From: GCA-003244245 sp035997545
GTDB taxonomy: Bacteria > Actinomycetota > Actinomycetes > Mycobacteriales > Pseudonocardiaceae
NCBI GenBank assembly: GCA_035997545.1
Contig: DASYIL010000237.1
Span: 1-12,632 of the forward strand
DNA length: 12,632 nt
Direction of reading: 5' to 3'
In this document: positions 7,857-12,632 of the stretch, piece by piece
Position numbering within the stretch: position 1 is the first letter of the stretch
How the letters are laid out: every line of letters begins with the position of its first letter
The notes under the pieces: model-generated
Seen by the model: the letters and a program-made list of their open reading frames with translations, nothing else
Told to the model about the DNA's origin: nothing
The model's database searches: none
Translations under genes and position numbers: made by a program

Positions 7857-7866
7857 GCTGCGGTGA

Positions 7867-8175
7867 CCCACCGCACGGCTGCCACGCTGACTGCTTCCAC
7901 CCCGGATGGTGGAGGCGACGTGTTCCTCAACGACCGGGTTGCCCACCCCTCGGTCGCGCTCGTTGACATCGATCCGGTTACCGGCAAGGCGCGGCTGTCC
8001 TATCGGTGGTCGGCCGGTGGGTGCTCGACGGTGACCGCCGTGCGGATCCGGGCCAGCTCGACGGTCTGAATCCCGAGCAGGATGGTCAGCCCCAGTGCCA
8101 GCGTCACGTGGAAGGCAAGAAGAAGCGGAGCGGGGTCATGGCGACATGCTCATCATCCGGCGTGGTTTCTGATCC
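7867..8175. other. Stretch with no assignable gene between TMEM175 and marR
   Basis: A GTG at 7863 overlaps the restored TMEM175 stop (GTGA) and opens a 68-codon plus-strand frame containing …DRVAHPSVALVDIDPVTGKARL…, but I recognise no family and give it no product. The minus strand holds a short hydrophobic fragment, listed separately. The stretch looks like gene debris. Confidence 0.35.
8000..8146 (-). pseudogene. Fragment of an unidentified membrane protein
   Basis: Read leftwards, an open piece of about 45 codons ends with TAG at 8000-8002. It encodes PLLLAFHVTLALGLTILLGIQ followed by TVELARIRTAV, a convincing single membrane helix with a charged cytoplasmic-type flank. There is no start codon with a ribosome site in view, and an in-frame stop lies just upstream. 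It follows marR in the same direction, so it may be the last piece of a gene once co-transcribed with it. The family is not recognised. Confidence 0.3.
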
Positions 8176-8703
8176 TCAGCAACGCGGCCCCGCGCCGGGC
8201 GAGCACGACCAGACGTTCTCGGGGTCGCGCAGACCGGGGTGTACGCCCGGAGCAAGACCAGCGTGGTGTGCGAGACGCTGGAGCAGCGAGACGAGCTGGC
8301 GTTGGTCGAGCTCGTCGAGTCCGGCGAGCAGCTCGGCGTCGTGCTCGTCGGCGACGGGCTGGGCTTGAGCGAGCAGCTCGCGGGCCGCGGTCGTGAGGTG
8401 CACGGCGTGGGCACGCCGGTCGTCGGGGTGGCGGCGGCGAGTGACGAGTCCGCGTTGCTCCAGGTCGTCAACCAGCCCGACCATGGCGTTGCGGTGGATG
8501 GCCAGGGCGTCGGCGAGCTGTTGCTGGGTCTGCCCATCAGCCGCGGCCAGGTGGCTAAGCAGCCCAAAGTGACGGGGGCGCAGTCCCAGCGGCCCTAAGC
8601 GCTCAGCGAACCGGGCAGTACTGTGGTAGCCGAGTTGGGAGATCAGGAAGGCCGCCCGGTCGGTCAGTGGCCTGCCGGGTGAGTGTGGCGTCGGGTTCAT
8701 CAT
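8176..8703 (-). CDS. MarR-family transcriptional regulator
   Basis: This dimeric winged-helix repressor family usually responds to a small phenolic or oxidant ligand. Two adjacent ATGs (8703 and 8700) are the plausible starts; upstream codons in the frame would run into the operator. From the second ATG there are 174 residues. HTH region: LRPRHFGLLSHLAAADGQTQQQLADALAIHRNAMVGLVDDLEQRGLV, then the wing signature RRRHPDDRRAHAVHLT, in which D-x-R is the conserved DNA-contacting pair. A dimerisation helix follows (LLAQAQPVADEHDAELLAGLDELDQRQLVSLLQRLA). The last about 25 residues (PGVHPGLRDPENVWSCSPGAGPRC) are longer and less regular than usual and may reflect a decayed stop. It is divergent from the monooxygenase at 8809, with a perfect inverted repeat between them, which fits local autoregulation. 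Confidence 0.9.
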   Translation of the reverse strand: MMNPTPHSPGRPLTDRAAFLISQLGYHSTARFAERLGPLGLRPRHFGLLSHLAAADGQTQQQLADALAIHRNAMVGLVDDLEQRGLVTRRRHPDDRRAHAVHLTTAARELLAQAQPVADEHDAELLAGLDELDQRQLVSLLQRLAHHAGLAPGVHPGLRDPENVWSCSPGAGPRC

Positions 8704-8723
8704 CGCACCGATGATGCTAGCAT

Positions 8724-8754
8724 CTATGATTGTCAAGAGTAGTGACAATCATAG
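8724..8754. promoter_or_regulatory. MarR operator candidate with divergent promoters
   Basis: CTATGATTGTCA (8724-8735) and TGACAATCATAG (8743-8754) form a perfect 12-bp inverted repeat with a 7-bp spacer, centred between the divergent regulator and monooxygenase genes. The arms are far more AT-rich than their surroundings. Possible promoter parts overlap it: plus strand TTGTCA (8730-8735) with TAGCTA (8752-8757) 16 bp on; minus strand an exact TTGACA (plus-strand TGTCAA 8731-8736). Binding here would block both directions. Operator identity is inferred from position and symmetry. Confidence 0.75.
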
Positions 8755-8796
8755 CTAGTGCGTTGCCCCTCGGCTCGGGGCGTCCCGCCCGACGAA

Positions 8797-8802
8797 CAGG
8801 AG
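8797..8802 (+). promoter_or_regulatory. Ribosome binding site fixing the monooxygenase start
   Basis: CAGGAG lies six bases before GTG 8809 and selects it over the longer open frame that begins inside the operator region. Confidence 0.75.
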
Positions 8803-8808
8803 ACCCTT

Positions 8809-9174
8809 GTGAGCCACCCTGTCACCCTCACCGACGCACTCGTCGGTGAACCAGTCACCCTGATCAACGCGTTCACCGTGCCACCGGAGGAATCGGACCA
8901 CTTCCTGCGCCGGTGGACAGACAATGCCCGGATCATGGCCGGCCAGCCGGGATTCATCCGGGCCCGGATGTACCGTTCCCTGGTCGACGATGTCGAGCTG
9001 CGCTTCATCAACGTCGGCGAATGGGACAGCGGCAAGGCCCTGGATGCGGCCAGAGCTAATCCTGACTGGCGGGCCTCGATGCAGCGGGTCCTCGACGACC
9101 CCGACCTGCACATCACCCCCCGCCCGGTGGTCTACCAGGTGGCCATCGACGTCCACCCCGGCGACCCACTGTAA
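8809..9174 (+). CDS. Antibiotic biosynthesis monooxygenase (ABM) domain protein
   Basis: A complete 121-residue single-domain protein of the ABM dimeric alpha/beta-barrel fold. Family members are cofactor-poor oxygenases acting on quinols/polyketides, haem-degrading enzymes, or stress proteins. Visible features: first strand VTLINAFTVPPEESDHFLRRW, helix region NARIMAGQPGFIRARMYRSL (the PGF-x-x-x-x-x-x-x-S pattern is typical), central strand LRFINVGEWDS, and final strand VVYQVAID. There is no signal peptide, so it is cytosolic. It is divergent from a MarR gene across a symmetric operator, the usual arrangement for ligand-induced detoxification of an aromatic or electrophilic compound; that role is inferred. 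A 17-bp-stem hairpin follows 32 bases after the stop. The substrate cannot be told from sequence. Confidence 0.88.
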   Translation: MSHPVTLTDALVGEPVTLINAFTVPPEESDHFLRRWTDNARIMAGQPGFIRARMYRSLVDDVELRFINVGEWDSGKALDAARANPDWRASMQRVLDDPDLHITPRPVVYQVAIDVHPGDPL

Positions 9175-9206
9175 GCACCAGCAATACCGACCGCGGTGGG
9201 CACCAC

Positions 9207-9243
9207 CGGCGGCACGGCCACCGCGCCGGTGGCCGTGCCGCCG
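9207..9243. terminator. Strong hairpin, probable (bidirectional) terminator
   Basis: Bases 9207-9223 pair perfectly with 9227-9243 (17 bp, very GC-rich) across a three-base CGC loop, 32 bases after the monooxygenase stop. No T-run follows on the plus strand, as is common for actinobacterial terminators. The hairpin also marks where similarity of the minus-strand transposase remnant ends (about 9228), so an alternative reading is a transposon or recombination end. Confidence 0.7.
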
Positions 9244-9935
9244 ATTCCCGCCCCGACAATGCCTGGTCGAACAGCAACACCACTTGATCGAGCACGTCCA
9301 CCACCGACTCCGACAGCAACGTCAGCAAGATCGGATAGCGGCGTTCGGGTACGCGCCGGGACAATGCTTGCGGGGTCAACCGGCGCCCCAACACGGCCAG
9401 GAACCGGCGCCGCTCCCTCGGCAACATCGACAGATCCAGGTTCAAGCAGATGCACCACGCCCGGGCGCACCACCCGCTCGGAGAGCAGATACTCGCATCC
9501 CAGACTGAACAGCAGCTTCGGGGAGTCGTGCTCCATCGCCCGGGCGAACAGGAACTCATCAAACTCCTTCCACTCCGGTGTACCGATCAGCCGCCACCCC
9601 GAGTAGCGCACGATCTCCCACAGATGATCGGTACGGGTCTGCGCCCGCTCCCCATGCCCCCGCAGCTCCACGGCCGGGATGCCCAGCCGATCAGCCAACC
9701 GGGTCACCGCCGCCGCCGGTGCCGCGCCCACCTCGTCGGGCACGAACCCCAGCCACGGCAACGTGCACAACTGCGCGCTCGCGCCGAGCACGTTGCGCTG
9801 GCCGAGGAACTTCCGCAGAAACCCCTCCTCAGCACTGGTCAGCGTGAAGTACCGGATCAACTCCGCACGGGTAATCTATGGAAAGCCCCGCAGCCGAGCC
9901 AATTCCTGCTCGGAGAACATGTCCCGCGTGGCCAC
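9228..9935 (-). pseudogene. Tn3-family transposase remnant (DUF4158 N-terminal part)
   Basis: Reading leftwards from GTG 9935: VATRDMFSEQELARLRGFP, an amber TAG (plus-strand 9876-9878, codon 20, where Glu would fit), then ITRAELIRYFTLTSAEEGFLRKFLG and NVLGASAQLCTLPWLGFVPDEV. This is the DUF4158 DNA-binding region at the start of Tn3-type transposases. It continues through EYLLSERVVRPGVVHLLE (about 9450), then changes frame and skips about 85 residues to LDLSMLPRERRRFLAVLGRRLTPQAL and ERRYPILLTLLSESVVDVLDQVVLLFDQALSGRESAAR, ending near 9228. The DDE catalytic part (most of the roughly 950-1000 residues) is absent. No 38-bp terminal inverted repeat, resolvase or target duplication is visible. 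Confidence 0.9.
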
Positions 9936-10519
9936 ACCGACCACCCCACCATCCGCCAGACAGCGACCGACGGCACGCTAGACCCACAGCCAGGACCGCC
10001 CACGCCCACTTCCAACCTGCAGGGATACAGCGAATCGTTGTTTCGCTGGAAACTACGGGTAGGCCGGGTTGGTGTGATCTGTTTGTGGTGTGTTGTTTGT
10101 GATGTTGGTGGGTGTGGCGGTCATCGGTGTTTCGCTTGTTGTGTTGGCGGTTTGGTTTAGTGGTTTGGTCGCAATGTGGTGGCCGGGGTTTTGGGTGTCG
10201 GTGAGTTTGGTTGTGGTGGTGGATCGGAGTGGGTCACTATTGGGGGTGGTTGCGGCTCCCTGTGGGGATTGCTGCAGTGCTGGGTGTCCGTTGTTGTCTT
10301 GGTGGTTGATGATATTGGTGAGGGCGTCGGCGGGCCGGTCTGTAGGGTGGTCCCAGTGTCGGCAGTTGTGCGGTGCGCCGGGGTGGGCCGGTGTCGAGTA
10401 CCGCTTCGGGGGGCGACTCGTTCACCGCCGCGTCGATTCATTGGTTATTGGGGTTTCGCGTAATGTCGGGATGAACGCCCCCTGTCCTGATGTTGGTGAC
10501 CGGGCCGGGCAGGTGTCTC
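9936..10519. other. Non-coding stretch with a G/T-dominated strand
   Basis: No gene is supported here. 9936-10027 is featureless. A small hairpin, CAGCGAA (10028-10034) with TTCGCTG (10042-10048), precedes a tract from about 10055 to 10350 whose plus strand is made up almost entirely of G and T (tgtttgtggtgtgttgtttg and similar). It yields artificial hydrophobic frames on the plus strand and Pro/Thr-rich frames on the minus strand. 10400-10519 may contain the decayed downstream part of the hemA fragment, but no motif is convincing. Confidence 0.5.
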
Positions 10520-10834
10520 GGCGGCCACCGGGAACAGGTGTTCGATACTGGCCGCGGCGTGGTGCACGCAGAGGTGTGGGGACAGGTGGTCCGGTGTCAT
10601 CGCGGACTGGTGGGCCAGTATGTCGGTGATCTTGGCCAGCCCGTGATGAAAGGTTGCCACCACCGCGTAGATCTCGACCTGGTTGCAGGTGGATAGCAGC
10701 AGGGTTTTGGTCACGGGTTCGCGTGGGAGCAGTTGGGGGAGGACCTTGTCGGTGTCTGCGCAGGACACCGCGACGTGCTCCAGGACGTCCAGCGGTGCGC
10801 TGCGGTGGGACAGCCCCATGATCAGAAGATTCAT
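10520..10834 (-). pseudogene. hemA: N-terminal fragment of glutamyl-tRNA reductase
   Basis: The native enzyme reduces Glu-tRNA to glutamate-1-semialdehyde, the first step of C5 tetrapyrrole synthesis. Reading leftwards from ATG 10832-10834: MNLLIMGLSHRSAPLDVLE, then LLLSTCNQVEIYAVVATFHHGL, with the nucleophile at exactly residue 50 (Cys50), and ending at HHAAASIEHLFPVAA (residue 105). The next expected segment (GLDSMVVGE-x-QILGQ) is missing. The frame instead runs on as ETPARPGHQHQDRG until a stop near 10445. The usually invariant Arg of STCNRVE is Gln52. Only the catalytic domain's first quarter of the roughly 430-470-residue enzyme remains, and no other haem genes or the frequently adjacent rex are nearby. 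Clearly a relic, probably of a second copy because the pathway is essential. Confidence 0.9.
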
Positions 10835-11138
10835 CGGCGCGCCGTCGTCGGATCCGCCGGGTGGGTCTTGAGCCCAGGCTGGGAGGCTGGGCAGCGCTCC
10901 CCGTGGTGGCATGGGTCATCGTGGTGGCATGGGTCATCATGGTGGCCTGGGTCATCGTGGTGGCGGGGTTGGTGATCGGGTTCTTGTGGGGGTGGTCGCA
11001 TGCTGGTGGATCGTTGTGTTGCAGTTTTTCATCCCAGGCCTCCTTTGCGGTGGTGTCAGATTCCCGTGTCGCATGAGTCTGAGCGCCGTCGGCTGGTGTT
11101 GTGGCGATGATCGCGTCTGGGGTGGTGGGTGTCTGCGT
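10835..11138. other. Gene-free stretch with tandem repeat
   Basis: Apart from the 18-bp tandem repeat at 10903-10974, I see no supported gene. The repeat makes an artificial hydrophobic frame (repeating VVAWVI) and a Gly/His frame (MGHRGG). The remainder (10975-11138) is again G/T-leaning, as in 10055-10350. Confidence 0.45.
10903..10974. repeat. 18-bp tandem repeat, about four units
   Basis: Two identical units GTGGTGGCATGGGTCATC (10903-10920, 10921-10938), a third with two changes (ATGGTGGCCTGGGTCATC, 10939-10956) and a degenerate fourth (10957-10974). Unit length is a multiple of three, so all frames stay open through it. No gene is supported around it. Confidence 0.85.
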
Positions 11139-11251
11139 CGCTAGCGCGGAACTTCGGTACCGGTTAGCAGGAGTCCGGGGACTGCCGCCAGCACTAGCGC
11201 GGAACGGATGCTGGCGGTGATGTTGTGTTGGGGAATTACCGCCACGCTGTC
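11139..11251 (-). repeat. Copy B of the three-copy repeat
   Basis: The minus strand encodes the run …HNITASIRSALVLAAVPGLLLTGTEVPR followed by a stop, matching copy A at 154-267 and, in the core, the membrane-protein start at 1-39. Within it GTTCCGCGCTAG occurs twice on the minus strand (plus-strand 11141-11152 and 11194-11205), a perfect 12-bp direct repeat bracketing the conserved core. The upstream end of the copy coincides with the 5' limit of similarity of the peroxidase fragment that runs the other way. Confidence 0.6.
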
Positions 11252-11630
11252 GTGGTGTGGCAACGATTGAGGGAGGGAGCCGGTGACAACCTGGACCCCA
11301 TCTACACCAACGACCCTGATGGTCTGCTCACCCCACTGAATTGCCACATCCGCCTGGCCAACCACCCAGACTCCGCAGACCGCGGCCACCAGCGCCATCC
11401 TGCGTCGCAGCTACCAGTACGACCGCAGCCCCGATGTGGGGGGAAACCCGGACATGGGACATGTGTTCTGCTGCTTTCAGCAACACCTGGCCACCTACAT
11501 CGCCATGCAAACCCGGCTGGAGAACGAAATGCTGGTCCCGTTCATCAGCCCCCTCGGTGGCGGCTACTTCTTCGCGCTTCCCGGGATAAGCGACGCACAA
11601 GACTACTACGGCCGTGCACTGCTGACCTGA
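11252..11630 (+). pseudogene. C-terminal fragment of a DyP-type (EfeB-like) haem peroxidase
   Basis: DyP-type peroxidases are haem enzymes; the EfeB branch is Tat-exported and linked to iron handling. The visible part starts without a start codon: LREGAGDNLDPIYTNDPDGLLTPLNCHIRLAN, in which the His of HIR (codon 11345-11347) is the expected proximal haem ligand. Within a few codons the frame shifts (about 11360) to TAATSAILRRSYQYDRSPDVGGNPDMGHVFCCFQQHL and then MQTRLENEMLVPFISPLGGGYFFALPGISDAQDYYGRALLT, the classic family ending. The N-terminal two-thirds, with the G-x-x-DG distal motif and any Tat signal, is absent. The 5' limit abuts repeat copy B. No efeU or efeO is seen nearby. Confidence 0.87.
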
Positions 11631-11675
11631 CGCACGCCCTAAACCACCACCCAGGGCCACCCACCGACGCAAAAA

Positions 11676-11696
11676 CTTTGCCGCAACGCAAAGGAG
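11676..11696 (+). promoter_or_regulatory. Ribosome binding site within a small inverted repeat upstream of the beta-propeller gene
   Basis: AAGGAG (11691-11696) lies five bases before ATG 11702 and fixes that start. CTTTGC (11676-11681) and GCAAAG (11688-11693) form a 6-bp inverted repeat overlapping the site, so pairing could partly mask it. A regulatory role is only a possibility. Confidence 0.45.
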
Positions 11697-11701
11697 CAGA
11701 C

Positions 11702-12632
11702 ATGCGTTTTCTACGACAGTCCCGCCCCGACACCCCAAAACGGCAACCACAGACCAGGCGATCGTCGGCCGCAGCGATGGGTCTCGGACTCCTCCTAGCA
11801 ACCGGCCTGCTCGGCTCAGCAACGGCCTGCAGCGCCAGCCCCACCATCCCCGACCGCTTTATCTACGTCACCAACCAGCTCGACAACACCCTGTCGGTCA
11901 TCGACGGCAGCACCTACCATGTGATCGCGACCGTGCCGGTCGGTACCGCACCCGCGGGGGTGGTGGTCTCTCCCGACGGCAGACGTGCCTACATCGCCGC
12001 CGGCGGGGATCACGCCGTCGCGGTGTTCGACACCAACACCAACGCCATCGCCACGACCGTGTCGCTGCCCGCCGGAAGCAGCCCCCGCGGCGTGGCTCTG
12101 ACCCCCAACGGGCAATTCCTCTACATCGCTAACGGCGGCTCCAACAGCGTCTCGGTCCTCGACACCCGAACCGACCAGATCGTGGCCCCCGTGCCGGTCG
12201 GCAGCCAACCGGTGAGCGTGGCCGTCACACCCGACGGCGCGTCGGTCTACGTCGCCAACACCGGATCCAACGACGTCTCGGTCATCGACACCCAGACGAA
12301 TCGCGTCGTCAAAGTGGTCCCGGCGGGTCAATACCCGGCAGGGGTGGCTGTCACCCCTGACGGCGGGTCGGTTTATGTCGCTAACGAGCTGTCGGCCAAT
12401 GTCACGGTGATCAACACCCGCAGCGGCGCGGTCGAGGCGACACTCCCGGCCGGGATCGGCCCGTTCAACGTGGCAACAAGCCCCGAAGACAACTCCGCTT
12501 ACGTCGCCGATCCCGGCCGGGGCAAGCTCATCGTCATCGACACCCGCACCCGCGGAGTCTCCTCGACCGTCACCCTGGGTCCCTACGGCACCGACCCGTT
12601 CAACGCGGCAGCCACCCGCCACGCCCTCTACG
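11702..12632 (+). CDS. YVTN-repeat beta-propeller lipoprotein (3' end outside window)
   Basis: The frame is open for 310 codons to the right edge. Residues 1-43 form an export signal: basic start with RR at 19-20, hydrophobic core MGLGLLLATGLLG, and a lipobox-like SATAC with Cys43 as the probable lipid anchor. The mature protein consists of 42-44-residue beta-propeller repeats of the YVTN type. Strand markers are at Y55 (FIYVTN), Y97 (AYIAA), Y141 (LYIAN), Y183 (VYVAN), Y225 (VYVAN) and Y267 (AYVAD), each followed by V-x-V-(I/L/F)(D/N)T and then V-x-V-x-PDG-like turns. A seventh blade would fit beyond the edge. It is likely cell-surface anchored; such proteins serve as binding scaffolds or, in some families, quinoprotein-like carriers, but no catalytic site is identifiable. 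It is intact so far, in contrast to its broken neighbours. Confidence 0.9.
   Translation, partial: MRFLRQSRPDTPKRQPQTRRSSAAAMGLGLLLATGLLGSATACSASPTIPDRFIYVTNQLDNTLSVIDGSTYHVIATVPVGTAPAGVVVSPDGRRAYIAAGGDHAVAVFDTNTNAIATTVSLPAGSSPRGVALTPNGQFLYIANGGSNSVSVLDTRTDQIVAPVPVGSQPVSVAVTPDGASVYVANTGSNDVSVIDTQTNRVVKVVPAGQYPAGVAVTPDGGSVYVANELSANVTVINTRSGAVEATLPAGIGPFNVATSPEDNSAYVADPGRGKLIVIDTRTRGVSSTVTLGPYGTDPFNAAATRHALY

Noticed and set aside
10157..10441. Pro/Thr-rich minus-strand frame of 94 codons
   Set aside because: It is a complement of the G/T tract; low-complexity composition alone explains it.
10090..10629. Hydrophobic plus-strand frame of about 179 codons resembling a membrane protein
   Set aside because: The hydrophobicity comes from the G/T-rich composition (Val, Leu, Trp, Gly codons); there is no ribosome site, and it runs into the antisense of hemA.
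10903..10974. CRISPR-like array
   Set aside because: Units are contiguous with no spacers, only about four copies, and no cas genes are present.
11816..12622. Minus-strand frame of 268 codons with a repetitive Gly/Asp-rich product
   Set aside because: It is antisense to the beta-propeller gene; its periodicity is just the reverse of the 42-residue repeats.
1..12632. tRNA or rRNA genes, or an origin of replication
   Set aside because: I found no cloverleaf-type GGTTC/AATCC arrangement with paired arms, no rRNA signature, and no DnaA-box cluster by eye.

Overview
The window is high-GC DNA with GTG/ATG starts, GGAGG-type ribosome binding sites and actinobacterial protein families. Examples are an NarL-type histidine kinase with a DUF4118 membrane domain, a glutamyl-tRNA reductase close to the mycobacterial type, and a transketolase/transaldolase/G6PDH cluster. 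By inference it comes from an actinobacterium, perhaps near Pseudonocardiales, Mycobacteriales or Frankiales. I cannot name a genus.

Left part (1-5614): a leftward gene start at the edge (1-84, minus) and a repeat (154-267) precede a co-directional pentose-phosphate operon, pgi - zwf - tkt - tal. Its joints are tight: ATGA overlaps at 392 and 2029, a 9 nt gap before tkt and a 45 nt gap before tal. pgi and tkt are full length with catalytic residues in place. zwf and tal have lost internal blocks (about 116 and about 95 codons judged against family members), carry frameshifts, and tal also lacks its C-terminus. As it stands the operon could supply only phosphoglucose isomerase and transketolase.

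Middle (5640-8146): a broken DUF4118/GAF/HisKA_3 sensor kinase (two or more frameshifts, one amber codon, internal deletions), a truncated glyoxalase-fold (VOC) gene, a TMEM175-like membrane protein whose last helix is frameshifted, and unassigned scraps. Next (8178-9174) is a healthy divergent pair: a MarR regulator (minus) and an ABM-type monooxygenase (plus). A 12-bp-arm inverted repeat lies between them, and a 17-bp-stem hairpin follows the monooxygenase.

Right part (9228-12632): a minus-strand Tn3-family transposase remnant with an amber codon, an internal deletion and a lost C-terminal part; a G/T-dominated non-coding tract; an orphan N-terminal hemA fragment (minus); an 18-bp tandem repeat; a copy of the left-edge repeat; the C-terminal piece of a DyP/EfeB-type peroxidase; and finally an intact YVTN beta-propeller lipoprotein that runs off the right edge.

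The strongest overall signal is gene decay of one kind. Unrelated genes keep recognisable ends but have lost internal segments of tens to more than a hundred codons, interspersed with intact genes. I did not find convincing evidence of a new defence or biosynthetic system. The most unusual items are the alternating intact/gutted sugar-phosphate operon, the three-copy repeat encoding LVLAA-x-x-GLLLTG, and the compact MarR operator.
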